Source: Paludibacteraceae bacterium | GTDB taxonomy: Bacteria; Bacteroidota; Bacteroidia; Bacteroidales; Paludibacteraceae | DNA length: 39,201 nt | Direction of reading: 5' to 3' | Assembly: GCA_905233255.1 (NCBI GenBank) | Contig: CAJOCN010000012.1 | Location: 1-39,201, forward strand | In this document: in pieces, positions 13,960-23,627 of the stretch | How positions within the stretch are numbered: position 1 is the first letter of the stretch | Layout: each line of letters opens with the position of its first letter | Notes under the pieces: generated by a model | The model's database searches: none | The model's input: the letters and a program-made list of their open reading frames with translations, nothing else | What the model was told of the DNA's origin: nothing | Translations under genes and position numbers: made by a program

Positions 13960-16900
13960 ATGAAAAACAAACTATTCTTTTTAATCCTTTGCGGGATGAC
14001 TGGCTTGTCCGTGATGGCTACTGATATCCAAGTGAGAGTAGGTGCTGATTTGCAGGACGCAATCAATAAGGCCTCCTCAGGTGACAGGCTACTGGTGCAA
14101 GCCGGTACGTTCTATGGCAATTTTACGATGAGAGATGGAGTCAATGTCTCCGGTGGATGGAATGAATCTTTTACTTCACAAACGAAATACGGTACCATCC
14201 TGGACGGCAACGCCTCCGGGCGGGTAGTAACCCATCCAATGTCTGGTGGAAGCGCAAATAATTCCGTTTTTTCTAAACTTACCATTTGGTCCAATTTGAC
14301 AATCCAAAATGGTAAACTGACAACCGATGAAAAAGGAGCAGGTGTGCTGCTGTATGGCAATAGTCGGGTAGCAGATTGTCTTATTCAGAATAACATAAAT
14401 GCATCAAGTATAGGTGGAGGTCTGGCGCAAGATTGTGATAATCGGCATGATGACATCGTTGCGGAGAATTGTGTGATTAGAGACAACAAAGCTGCCGAGG
14501 GCGGTGGTGTATTTACGCAATCAACCATATCCAATTGTATTATAGAAAGCGACACCGCTACAACATCTACTGTAGGAAAAGGTGGTGGAGGTGTGTATTT
14601 GAGGTGGGGACGTTTGAAAAATTGTATAGTCCGCAATAACTATGCAGCTCAAGATGCCGGCGGCGTTAGAGCGTATGGTAATTGCAAACTCATCAACTGC
14701 CTCATAGCCGACAATAGGTGTGGTGTAAAAACAGCCGGGCTTGCATTGGAAAAAACACTCGATGAAGTAATAAACTGTACCGTAGTGAATAACAACCAGG
14801 CTAAGAATGACAACGACAAAGAATATTGTGGTATCAGGTTCGATTCGGAGAATGACAACACTGAGTACACCAATAAATTCGTCAATAATGTCGTCTGGGG
14901 CAATAAAGCCAATGGTGTGGTGCAGGACCAGCAAGTAAGCTACAAAATTTGTAAGTACGCTACTGCTACCAATAATGCTATTCAGGGCAATGTACCGAAT
15001 GACTTTAATACTTCCTATTTAAAACTGACAAGCGACAATACTACGGATTCGGGGAGTGACAAGGCTCCCAAGTTCACCAATCCGTCTGTCGGCGACTACT
15101 CCTTACTGGCAGCCTCGCCGCTAATCAACGCCGGTGTTAATACTGACGAACAAAGTACACTGGACTGCTACGGCGGCCCGCGTCAGAACGGGAACTATGT
15201 GGATATAGGCGCTTTTGAATGCCAGTGGATAGATGAAGACAGAACTGTTCCTGTAGGGCAAAACCTGCAATATATTATTAACAATACCTACCCAAACAAT
15301 ACTGTCAAGGTGCAAGCCGGTACGTTCTACGGCAATTTTACGATGAAAGAGAATGTCCAACTATCTGGCGGATGGAACGAATCTTTCACCTCTCAAACAG
15401 ACTATACGACAATCCTGGACGCAAAGGGATCCGGGCGGGTACTGAATCAGCCGTCTAGCTTCAGTACAATGACTATCTGGTCGAACTTCACCATCCAGAA
15501 TGGCAACCTGACTTCGCCCGGTTCGGAAAATATCGGTTCGGGCGTGGCGCTCAAAGAGAATGGACAGGTGAAGCACTGCCTCATCCAAAACAACACCTTC
15601 TCCTACCCTGAAGGAAACTGCTTAGGTGGCGGCGTCGGTTCGGAAACAACTCTATCCAGCAGAGACCTTGTGATGGTGGATGATTGTATTATTCGTAACA
15701 ATACCGCGACCCATGGCGGAGGGGTGCGTATACGGGGTACGATTCAGAACTCTCTCATCGAAGAGAATAGAACCACCAATAATGCCGCAGGCGGTGTGCA
15801 ACTGAACTTAGACGGGAATATGTACAATTGTATCGTTCGTAATAATCACTCCGGCGGGGACATCGGAGGCGTGCGTCTCAATGGAACGAGTAGTGATGGC
15901 ACAATAGCGAACTGTCTCATCTATGGAAATACTGCCGCAGGTAGCGTAGGTGGAGTGGGAGTGGAGCTGCATAATATCATCAATTGTACAATTGTAGGTA
16001 ATAAGCAAGGGAAAACCGATACGGATAAGGAATACTGCGGTGTCCATAGTTCTGCAAGTGCAGACAGAGACCGGAAATTTGTAAATAATATCGTTTGGGG
16101 AAACAAAGCGGGTGATGAGGTACAACCACAGCAAATTAACTCCTCACTTGTTCACTGGACTACGCGCACCAATAATGCAATCCAGGGTAATGTGCCATCT
16201 GGATGGGGAAGTTATCTCTCTTTGGATGCTACGCCTGGATTCACCAATGCGACCGGAGGGGATTTCACGCTGAAAGCCTCTTCTCCTATGAAGAACGCAG
16301 GCACCAATACCTATGCTACTGGAAGTACTGACCTGAACGGCTCGAGACGGACGGAGGATGGTACGATTGATATAGGCGCATATGAATATCAGATGCACTA
16401 TTTTAATGGTAACAACGGAGCTGGCACGGATTGGAACACCGCTTCCAACTGGCAGAACGACGCAGTACCGACAGACGGAGAGGATATAGTACTGCTCCGC
16501 CCCGCAGTGGCTCCTGCTTCCGCTACGACTCGTCCGTATAGTATCAAGATAGCGGAGTCTGGCTCGCTCACCGTCCCTGCATCGGCTGCGGTGGTAGTCA
16601 CGGAGGATATACAGAACTACGATCTGACTACCGCCGCTAAATCTCCAACCACCACGGCTACACTGCATATAGCGTCCGCTTCTACGGGCAACGGCACTCT
16701 CGTATGGGGCGCGGCCGGCACGCCGGGAGAGGCTACGGTGGATTTCTATACCAAGTCACACGGTGCTAGCGGTGACAACACTTCCGTAAACCAGTATATA
16801 GGCACCCCCTTCAGCAATCGTCCCGCTATGTTGTACCAGTACTACAACTCTTGGATGTATCAGATTTCCTATACAGACGGCGTGCCGGGATGGACACGGT

Positions 16901-17934
16901 TGAACGGAAGTGACGGACTCAACGCCTTTCAGGGATATAACCTCATTACAGCTTATGATGCAGGTACTGTCTATAACATGGAGGGTACATTGGTATCCAA
17001 TAATAATGTGACGCTCAATGCTTCCTCCACACCCGCATTGGTATATAACGGAGAAACAAAGGCGAATAACGAGAACGTACTTGCCAATAGCTGGGTGGCA
17101 CCAATCAAGATTGCCAATTTCCAAGCATCGGATTTTACTGCCGTGGAAGCAACCATCTATATCTTCAACGCCGGTAGTCCGTCGCAAGGCCTCGGTGGCT
17201 CGGGTGATACGCCAGGTAACTATTCCACCTATTCCATCGGTACGGCAGGTAATGCCGTCATCCCGTCTATGCAATCGTTTTCCGTCTATACTACCGGTGC
17301 AGACCCTGCGCTACTCCTCGATTATAGCAGACTGGTGCAGGACAATGCCACACACGAACGCATCCAACCCAATAAAACGCCGCGCCGCACGGAGACGGAG
17401 AACAACGAAATGGAGCAACTCTCCATCCGTGTACAAGGCGATAACGGATGGGCGGACGAACTGAAGATCTTTATCAGGGAGGATTTCTCGGAGACGTTCG
17501 AGAACGGATGGGATGCCCATAAGATGTTCGGCTATCCCGAAGCACCGCAGTTATATGCACAGACGGAGGACGGCGAAACGGCGATTCATTGTGTGCCGGA
17601 TGCGGACAATACCGTCATCGGTTTCATCCCCGGAAATCAGGATGACCGTTATACATTCTCCTTTGTGTACGACGGAGAGAAAACGCTCTACCTGAATGAT
17701 CTGCTGACACAGCTCTCCACACCCGTTACCAATACATCCACCTGCCGTTTTGCCGCTTCCCACGGCAATGCACAGCCCCGCTTCGTACTCTCCTCTACGC
17801 CCCTCAGTAATATACCGACGGATATGGAAAAGACGGCGGACAGCATTCCGGCACGAAAAATCATTCATAATGGCAAACTGCTGATTGTGCGGAAAGGATG
17901 TATCTATACAGCAGACGGACAAAAAGTAAAATAA
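13960..17934 (+). CDS. Secreted surface protein with two tandem right-handed beta-helix domains
   Basis: 1324 residues with a signal peptide (about 1-20, ending SVMA). Two beta-helix (pectate-lyase-like, Pmp-like) domains follow at about 21-422 and 425-810. Both open with the same phrase, QAGTFYGNFTM followed by SGGWNESFTSQT, and carry NxxIxNN turns and GGG stacks. They are an internal duplication. A beta-rich region from about 814 (DWNTASNWQNDAVPTDG) and a further C-terminal fold follow. The protein ends with the shared tag RKIIHNGKLLIVRKG...GQKVK. Beta-helices of this kind bind or cut polysaccharides; no catalytic triad can be assigned, so a binding role at the surface is as likely as a lyase. 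It is the first gene after fecR and is probably co-transcribed with susCD. Segments of near-identical DNA are shared with the gene at 18353. Confidence 0.85.
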   Translation: MKNKLFFLILCGMTGLSVMATDIQVRVGADLQDAINKASSGDRLLVQAGTFYGNFTMRDGVNVSGGWNESFTSQTKYGTILDGNASGRVVTHPMSGGSANNSVFSKLTIWSNLTIQNGKLTTDEKGAGVLLYGNSRVADCLIQNNINASSIGGGLAQDCDNRHDDIVAENCVIRDNKAAEGGGVFTQSTISNCIIESDTATTSTVGKGGGGVYLRWGRLKNCIVRNNYAAQDAGGVRAYGNCKLINCLIADNRCGVKTAGLALEKTLDEVINCTVVNNNQAKNDNDKEYCGIRFDSENDNTEYTNKFVNNVVWGNKANGVVQDQQVSYKICKYATATNNAIQGNVPNDFNTSYLKLTSDNTTDSGSDKAPKFTNPSVGDYSLLAASPLINAGVNTDEQSTLDCYGGPRQNGNYVDIGAFECQWIDEDRTVPVGQNLQYIINNTYPNNTVKVQAGTFYGNFTMKENVQLSGGWNESFTSQTDYTTILDAKGSGRVLNQPSSFSTMTIWSNFTIQNGNLTSPGSENIGSGVALKENGQVKHCLIQNNTFSYPEGNCLGGGVGSETTLSSRDLVMVDDCIIRNNTATHGGGVRIRGTIQNSLIEENRTTNNAAGGVQLNLDGNMYNCIVRNNHSGGDIGGVRLNGTSSDGTIANCLIYGNTAAGSVGGVGVELHNIINCTIVGNKQGKTDTDKEYCGVHSSASADRDRKFVNNIVWGNKAGDEVQPQQINSSLVHWTTRTNNAIQGNVPSGWGSYLSLDATPGFTNATGGDFTLKASSPMKNAGTNTYATGSTDLNGSRRTEDGTIDIGAYEYQMHYFNGNNGAGTDWNTASNWQNDAVPTDGEDIVLLRPAVAPASATTRPYSIKIAESGSLTVPASAAVVVTEDIQNYDLTTAAKSPTTTATLHIASASTGNGTLVWGAAGTPGEATVDFYTKSHGASGDNTSVNQYIGTPFSNRPAMLYQYYNSWMYQISYTDGVPGWTRLNGSDGLNAFQGYNLITAYDAGTVYNMEGTLVSNNNVTLNASSTPALVYNGETKANNENVLANSWVAPIKIANFQASDFTAVEATIYIFNAGSPSQGLGGSGDTPGNYSTYSIGTAGNAVIPSMQSFSVYTTGADPALLLDYSRLVQDNATHERIQPNKTPRRTETENNEMEQLSIRVQGDNGWADELKIFIREDFSETFENGWDAHKMFGYPEAPQLYAQTEDGETAIHCVPDADNTVIGFIPGNQDDRYTFSFVYDGEKTLYLNDLLTQLSTPVTNTSTCRFAASHGNAQPRFVLSSTPLSNIPTDMEKTADSIPARKIIHNGKLLIVRKGCIYTADGQKVK
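14653..14849 (+). repeat. Segments shared almost base for base with the beta-helix gene at 18353
   Basis: 14653-14705 matches 19025-19077 with one difference, and 14755-14849 matches 19127-19221 with none over 95 bases, while DNA just outside these blocks differs at many positions. Synonymous sites are identical too, so protein-level selection alone is not a good explanation; recent gene conversion is likely. Confidence 0.88.
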
Positions 17935-17948
17935 CTATTCGTACAGAC

Positions 17949-18323
17949 ATGATGATGCCAAACAGGCCTATATATCTATTATTGTTTCTGATTGCAATTC
18001 AGATAACGCCGCTCATGGTGCAGCAGGCACAACCATACCCGGGGACAATGCCACAGACGCAGTTCCGCTCCACCAGCGCGATGACCGGTACGCAGAGTGC
18101 TTATGCTGCTACGCCGGTACTGAACGCAGACGGCACGGCCTCCTACAATGGTGCTTCCTATGCTCCGGCAGCTGCTCCTTCTGGACCGCGCAAAGTCGCG
18201 CCTACAACACCTACCGGCAATCCCACTCCAATAGGAGACGGCCTGTGGATTCTGCTGGGAATGGCAGTCGTGGCGATCGTGATAAAAAAAGAACATCTCT
18301 GCCACACAAGTGACAAGAGTTAA
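17949..18323 (+). CDS. Small exported protein with C-terminal PIGDG motif and membrane anchor
   Basis: 124 residues from the first of three consecutive ATGs; an in-frame ATG at 17898 lies inside the upstream gene and would put charged residues ahead of the signal peptide, so it is rejected. An N-terminal signal (PIYLLLFLIAIQITPLMV) leads to a low-complexity Gln/Thr/Ala/Pro-rich body. The C-terminus is tripartite: PTPIGDG, then a membrane stretch (LWILLGMAVVAIVI), then basic residues (KKEH). This layout is like sortase or exosortase recognition signals, though no matching enzyme is in the window. It sits between two beta-helix genes and is read with them. Function unknown. Confidence 0.75.
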   Translation: MMMPNRPIYLLLFLIAIQITPLMVQQAQPYPGTMPQTQFRSTSAMTGTQSAYAATPVLNADGTASYNGASYAPAAAPSGPRKVAPTTPTGNPTPIGDGLWILLGMAVVAIVIKKEHLCHTSDKS

Positions 18324-18352
18324 ATAATTATTAATCTTAAATTTAAAAATGT

Positions 18353-19705
18353 ATGAAAAAGTTTTCTTTTTGGGCTTTATGCCTCATGGCAAGCACATCT
18401 CTGACTGCTGCCTCAATCCAAGTCCCGCAAGGCGCTGATTTGCAAGCGGCACTGAACAACGCCTCGCCCGGTGATACACTCCTCCTGCAGGCGGGTACGT
18501 TTACCGGTAATTTCATTATGAAAAACGGAGTTAATGTCTCCGGCGGTTGGGATGCTGGATTTATCTCGCAATCGCAATATGGTACGATTTTGGATGGTAA
18601 CGCCTCCGGACGGGTACTCAAGCAAGAGGCGGACTTTGATCAGATGACCGTCTGGGATAACCTTACTATCCAGAACGGCAAACTTATGTCCAACGGAAAA
18701 GGCGCCGGAGTCTATCTGTTGTGGAAAAGCAAACTCACCAACTGCCTTATCCAGAATAATACCTTCGATACAGAGAATGTAACCGAGTGCGAGGGAGGCG
18801 GCTTGGCGCAGGACAAAGATGACCATGCCGGCGATGTGATAGCCGACAACTGCGTCATCCGCAATAACGAAGCTACCCACGGAGGCGGTATCTGGATCAG
18901 GTCCACAATCACCAACTCGGTCATCGAGGATAACAAGACACTCCTTTCCCATCCGGGAGGTGGCGCACACCTGCAATGGGGAAGGATGTATAACTGTATC
19001 ATCCGCCGTAACCACTCCTCCGAAGATGCCGGCGGCGTTAGAGCGTATGGTAACTGCAAACTCATCAACTGCCTCATCGCTGACAATACCTGCGATGTGA
19101 AGGTGGCCGGTCTGGCATTGGAGCGTACACTCGATGAAGTAATAAACTGTACCGTAGTGAATAACAACCAGGCTAAGAATGACAACGACAAAGAATATTG
19201 TGGTATCAGGTTCGATTCGGACAATGCGGACGGTAACAAGTTCGTCAATAATGTCGTTTGGGGTAACAAAGCCGGAGGTGTGGTGCAGAACCAGCAGGTC
19301 AGCTACTCTATCTGCAAGTATTCCAACGCTACCAATAATGCTATTCAGGGCAATGTCCCGGGAGATTTCTCCTATACACGCATCACCTTGGCGGACGACA
19401 ACACAGCGGATGCCGGTCCTAAATTCACCAATCCCGAAAACGGCGATTATACGCTGGCTGCCGGCTCCGTACTGATTGACGCCGGATTGTCTTCAGCCAA
19501 TGATATGATGACCGACATAGCCGGTAACGAACGTATGAACGGTAATGCGGTTGACATTGGTTGCTATGAGTATATCCCCGGTACAACCACTGCAATAGAC
19601 CAACTCGCCACTCCGAAAACAGCAAGCCGGAAAATTATCCGTAACGGTCAGCTCTATATCCTCCGTGATGGCAAGACCTATAATGTCATAGGACAACAAT
19701 TATAA
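18353..19705 (+). CDS. Secreted right-handed beta-helix surface protein
   Basis: 450 residues with a signal peptide (LMASTSLTAAS). It has a single beta-helix domain homologous to the first helix of the 1324-residue protein: QAGTFTGNFIM, SGGWDAGF, CLIQNNTF, CVIRNNEATHGGGIWI, CTVVNNNQAKNDNDKEYCG. Its tail, RKIIRNGQLYILRDGKTYN with GQQL, is the cleanest example of the shared C-terminal tag. The leader before the ATG is AT-rich. Probably a surface-exposed polysaccharide-binding or -processing protein of the same locus; the catalytic residues of pectate lyases cannot be recognised. A duplicate origin from the neighbouring gene is supported by 95 bases of perfect DNA identity. Confidence 0.85.
   Translation: MKKFSFWALCLMASTSLTAASIQVPQGADLQAALNNASPGDTLLLQAGTFTGNFIMKNGVNVSGGWDAGFISQSQYGTILDGNASGRVLKQEADFDQMTVWDNLTIQNGKLMSNGKGAGVYLLWKSKLTNCLIQNNTFDTENVTECEGGGLAQDKDDHAGDVIADNCVIRNNEATHGGGIWIRSTITNSVIEDNKTLLSHPGGGAHLQWGRMYNCIIRRNHSSEDAGGVRAYGNCKLINCLIADNTCDVKVAGLALERTLDEVINCTVVNNNQAKNDNDKEYCGIRFDSDNADGNKFVNNVVWGNKAGGVVQNQQVSYSICKYSNATNNAIQGNVPGDFSYTRITLADDNTADAGPKFTNPENGDYTLAAGSVLIDAGLSSANDMMTDIAGNERMNGNAVDIGCYEYIPGTTTAIDQLATPKTASRKIIRNGQLYILRDGKTYNVIGQQL
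19127..19221 (+). repeat. Second copy of the perfectly conserved 95-bp block
   Basis: Identical to 14755-14849. It encodes LDEVINCTVVNNNQAKNDND and the following dozen residues of the helix. With the shorter block at 19025-19077 it is a recombination tract between paralogues about 4.4 kb apart in direct orientation, which could also delete the DNA between them. Confidence 0.88.
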
Positions 19706-19710
19706 CAAGT

Positions 19711-20121
19711 ATGAACCGTCATCTTTATCTATACGTTATGCTCCTCGTGCTGGCACTCGCTGCCTGCACGAAGGAGCAGAAACGCACCCTGCCTACGTTT
19801 AGTGCTATCACACTCACTCCCGCCAAAGAGGTTTACGCCGTGGGAGATTCTGTGCAGGCTTCTATCACGATGATGACCCCTGGCGATCCTTCACTCAAAA
19901 AAGCCACGTACTGGTTTTATACCTCTTGGTGGGGCAGCGACCCGGATATGACGGCTGATTTCTGCACTCCCGACACGCTGGAGAATGGATTAACTTTTAC
20001 TTCTGACAAGATTGCTCTAACCCAACGGGGAGAAGTACGTATCTATTTCTGGGGAAGACTCGAATATCCCAACTGGGATTACCAACCCATACAGATTCCT
20101 GTTACCTTGAATGTTGAATAA
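19711..20121 (+). CDS. Small lipoprotein of unknown function in the SusCD operon
   Basis: 136 residues. The start is 6 bases after the previous stop. A hydrophobic signal ends with LALAAC, a lipobox, then TKEQK. The rest looks like a single Ig-like beta sandwich: LTPAKEVYAVGDSVQASITM, YWFYTSWWG, QRGEVRIYFWGRLEYPN, IPVTLNVE. The stop is 3 bases before the SusC start. Proteins in this position are often surface glycan-binding or accessory lipoproteins of the Sus complex, but the family is not recognised here. Confidence 0.75.
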   Translation: MNRHLYLYVMLLVLALAACTKEQKRTLPTFSAITLTPAKEVYAVGDSVQASITMMTPGDPSLKKATYWFYTSWWGSDPDMTADFCTPDTLENGLTFTSDKIALTQRGEVRIYFWGRLEYPNWDYQPIQIPVTLNVE

Positions 20122-20123
20122 CT

Positions 20124-23100
20124 ATGAAACGTATTATTTCTTTTGTTTTGGGCATAATGCTTGCCTCACTGATGAGTCTTTCGGCGCAAGTGCTCACGCT
20201 CAACGTGCAAAATCAGCCGTTGCGTGAGGTGCTGCCGAAGATTGAGCAACAGTGCGACTATCATTTCTTCTACAACAACAGCCTGTCTGGGCTGGATACA
20301 CCCGTCACTATCAATGTGGCAAAAATGCCGCTGGAGCAGGTGCTCAAAAAGCTATTCAGGGGAACGGGTATCACTTACAAGATGGCGGAGAACAATGTTA
20401 TTGTCCTCTCGCCGGAAGAGAAGAAAAATGCGCAGCGGAGTATATCCGGTATCGTACTGGACAAAGCCACTAACGAACCTGTTATCGGCGCATCGGTCGT
20501 CGTCAAAGGTACTACGCAAGGTACCATCACTGATTTTGACGGAAATTTTTCTCTGGAGGCTTCTACCGGACAGTATATCCAAGTGTCATATCTGGGATAT
20601 GAAACCTATGAACAACGCGTAGGAGCCAACGCGGATTCCTATCGGATTGCTCTCTCCGAATCGGCAGAGCAACTCGACGAAGTAGTAGTCGTCGGCTATG
20701 GCGCACAAAAGAAAGTGAATCTCACCGGCGCTGTCAGTGTCGTCAGCCAGAAAGATATTGTCGGAAGACCGACAGCCAATATGGCTACCGCCTTGCAAGG
20801 TGCCGATCCTGCCCTGAATATATCCATGGGGAGCGGTGGCCCCGGATCCGGCTATGACATCAATATCCGCGGTGTGGCTTCTATCAACAACGCTTCTCTT
20901 ACAAAACCGCTCGTCCTCGTGGATGGCGTCGAAATGGATCTCGCACGTGTCAACTCAAACGATATAGAGTCTGTCTCTATTCTTAAAGATGCCTCCGCTG
21001 CAGCCATCTATGGTTCCAAAGCTGCCGCAGGTGTGATTCTCGTTACTACCAAGTCTGGAAAAGAAGGTCTTGCACCACAGGTCACGATAGATGCCAAAGC
21101 CGGATGGAAATCGCCTACCACAAGCCATGATTTCATCACGCAAGGGTTCTGGTCGGCATACATCAGCGACATATTCATGATGCAGCATACCAACTATGCT
21201 ATGACCACTTATACCGATGCCGACTATGCCGAACTGTGGATGCGGATTAATGACGAGACGGAAAACCCCGAACGTCCATGGGTGGTAACTCAATCCGACG
21301 GTTCCTATAAGTATTATGCCAACTTTGACTGGTATGACCATTATTTCAAATCCATCCGCCCGACCCAGGATTATAATATCAGTCTCAAGGGTGGTAACGA
21401 CAAGATTAACTATTTCGTTTCAGGAAGGTATTTCATGGAGGATGGCATGCTCCGCCTGCAGAATGACCGGTGGCATCAGTTCTCTACGCGCGCCAAGATG
21501 AATGTGAATATCAAACCATGGTTGCATTATGGTGTAAACTTCTCTTTCTTCTCCTCGCGGTATAACTACCCCGGTACGGAGTCTTCGCGCGAGACGTTCC
21601 GCGTTGGTTCGCTGCATGCCATGGCATACATACCCGCTACCAACCCGGATGGCTCGTTCGTCTATCTCAACCCCTGGATATACTCAGGACAAGGTACTGT
21701 AGGAGATGGTATGAACGCTGTTCTCCTGTATGGCAAACACTCCAACACCAATATCAACCGCGAGATGGTGATTAAGAATAATCTCACCATTGACCTCTAT
21801 AAGCATCTCACTCTCAATGCTGATTATTCCTTCACTTGGCGCCTCAAAGAGATTAACAACCGTTCTGTCAAGGTGCCTTATTCCACCAAGGAAGGCACCT
21901 CGGCGCTGATTGAGGATTTCCACTCGGTGGACTCATACCATCAGCAACTCGCGCGTTATCAGACCCACTCATATAACGTCTATCTCAGATGGGATCCTTC
22001 TTGGGATAAACACCACCTTACCCTTACCGCCGGATATAACGGCGAGATGTATCGGTATCACTCGACAGAGGCTACACGGATGGATCTCACTACCGAGGAC
22101 CTCTCCTCTTTTAATTTTGCAAAAGGAGAGGTGACCGACCTCAGCGAGAGTATCCGTACCGCTGCTACCAATGGATTCTTCGCTCGCGCCAACTACGATT
22201 GGAACGGACGATACCTCTTCGAATTCTCCGTTCGCGCCGATGCCTCCTCCCGTTTTGCGCCCGGATACCGATGGGCGGTGACACCGGGAGGTAGTGTCGG
22301 ATGGCGTATGTCCGAGGAACCATTCTGGGAACCTGTACAGTCTTGGTGGTCGAATGCAAAAATTCGTCTCTCTGCCGGACAACTTGCCAACCAGATGACC
22401 GATTACTACGACTATCTTCAGACAGTAGATGCCGATGGCATGTTTACACAGCAGATTACTCTGGACGGAAAATCCGTCCTCTCCTATGCAACCGAGCGTG
22501 CTCCAAACGCAGCTACCTTGACATGGGAGAAGATGACCACTTATGACCTCGGACTCGATCTCTCGTGGCTCAATAACCGACTCTCGTTTACCGGAGATAT
22601 ATACATGCGTAATACGGAAGGTATGCTAAATACAGGTACAGCCCTGCCCTCTGTTTACGGCGCATCAGACCCGAAACAAAATTCCGCCAATATGTCCACC
22701 AAAGGTTGGGAACTGTCTGTCGCTTGGCGTGACCAACGTAAGGTGTTAGGTAGTATGCTACGCTATGAGATAAGCGGCGGCGTTGGAAACTATAAAACGG
22801 TTATTACGAAATACAATAATCCGGAGAAGCTCCTCACTACCTATTACGAAGGACAAGTACTTGGCGAAATATGGGGATATGAGATAGACGGACTCTTTGC
22901 TTCGCAGGAGGAAATAAATGACTATCTTGCAGTCGTGGATCCTGTATCTTCCGAGGTTTATACCGATATCGTAGGAGAGGTCAACTCTGCCGCTCCGGGT
23001 ATATCATTGGGAGATGTACGCTATGTGGATCTGAATGGGGATGGTAAAATCACTTCCGGCAACAATACAGTCAATAATCCGGGAGACAGACGGATTATTG

Positions 23101-23621
23101 GTAATTCACTGCCCAAATACAACTATAATTTCCACCTTTCTGCCGAGTGGTACGGAGTTGATATAAGTTTGTACTTTCAGGGAGTCGGCAAACGCAATTG
23201 GTATCCCTCTAATGAGGCTACTACTTTTTGGGGACCCTATTCAAGACCCTATCAGGGATTCATGGAAAAAGATTTCATGGCCCATGTTTGGAGCGAAGAT
23301 AACCCCGGTGGTTATTTCCCGCGCTATCGCGCATACGAGGCGCTCGGTAAGGCTAACTCATTGGGACCGGCCAATAACCGATACTTGCAGAATATTGGTT
23401 ATCTCCGGCTCAAAAACGTAACGATAGGCTATACGTTACCATGCTGGAAAAAAGTATTTTCGGATTTCCGTATCTATTTCTCTGCCGAGAACCCCTGGTA
23501 CTGGAGTCCGCTCAAGAAATACTGTAACTCCATTGACCCGGAATCGGCAATGGCTTCGTCGGAAGCTATCACATATGGCTTTTCTAAATCATTCACTTTC
23601 GGTATAACCGCAACCTTCTAA
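20124..23621 (+). CDS. SusC/RagA-family TonB-dependent outer-membrane transporter with STN signalling domain
   Basis: 1165 residues. Signal peptide (about 1-21, ending SLSAQ). STN domain (about 22-95, LTLNVQNQPLREVLPKIEQQ to YKMAENNVIVL). Carboxypeptidase-D-regulatory-like fold (about 109-190, SGIVLDKATNEPVIGASVVV). TonB-box-like VVVVGYG. Plug (about 195-310, ALQGADPALNIS, NIRGVASINN, LVDGVEMDL, SILKDASAAAIYGSKAA). 22-strand barrel ending in FGITATF. It imports oligosaccharides or similar ligands, capped by the SusD partner encoded next. The STN domain is the part that signals to FecR and the ECF factor, so this transporter probably induces its own operon. All parts are complete. Confidence 0.96.
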   Translation: MKRIISFVLGIMLASLMSLSAQVLTLNVQNQPLREVLPKIEQQCDYHFFYNNSLSGLDTPVTINVAKMPLEQVLKKLFRGTGITYKMAENNVIVLSPEEKKNAQRSISGIVLDKATNEPVIGASVVVKGTTQGTITDFDGNFSLEASTGQYIQVSYLGYETYEQRVGANADSYRIALSESAEQLDEVVVVGYGAQKKVNLTGAVSVVSQKDIVGRPTANMATALQGADPALNISMGSGGPGSGYDINIRGVASINNASLTKPLVLVDGVEMDLARVNSNDIESVSILKDASAAAIYGSKAAAGVILVTTKSGKEGLAPQVTIDAKAGWKSPTTSHDFITQGFWSAYISDIFMMQHTNYAMTTYTDADYAELWMRINDETENPERPWVVTQSDGSYKYYANFDWYDHYFKSIRPTQDYNISLKGGNDKINYFVSGRYFMEDGMLRLQNDRWHQFSTRAKMNVNIKPWLHYGVNFSFFSSRYNYPGTESSRETFRVGSLHAMAYIPATNPDGSFVYLNPWIYSGQGTVGDGMNAVLLYGKHSNTNINREMVIKNNLTIDLYKHLTLNADYSFTWRLKEINNRSVKVPYSTKEGTSALIEDFHSVDSYHQQLARYQTHSYNVYLRWDPSWDKHHLTLTAGYNGEMYRYHSTEATRMDLTTEDLSSFNFAKGEVTDLSESIRTAATNGFFARANYDWNGRYLFEFSVRADASSRFAPGYRWAVTPGGSVGWRMSEEPFWEPVQSWWSNAKIRLSAGQLANQMTDYYDYLQTVDADGMFTQQITLDGKSVLSYATERAPNAATLTWEKMTTYDLGLDLSWLNNRLSFTGDIYMRNTEGMLNTGTALPSVYGASDPKQNSANMSTKGWELSVAWRDQRKVLGSMLRYEISGGVGNYKTVITKYNNPEKLLTTYYEGQVLGEIWGYEIDGLFASQEEINDYLAVVDPVSSEVYTDIVGEVNSAAPGISLGDVRYVDLNGDGKITSGNNTVNNPGDRRIIGNSLPKYNYNFHLSAEWYGVDISLYFQGVGKRNWYPSNEATTFWGPYSRPYQGFMEKDFMAHVWSEDNPGGYFPRYRAYEALGKANSLGPANNRYLQNIGYLRLKNVTIGYTLPCWKKVFSDFRIYFSAENPWYWSPLKKYCNSIDPESAMASSEAITYGFSKSFTFGITATF

Positions 23622-23627
23622 AGTCTC

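Noticed and set aside
17898..17948. An upstream in-frame start for the PIGDG protein
   Set aside because: It lies within the preceding gene and would place basic residues and 17 extra codons ahead of a good signal peptide.
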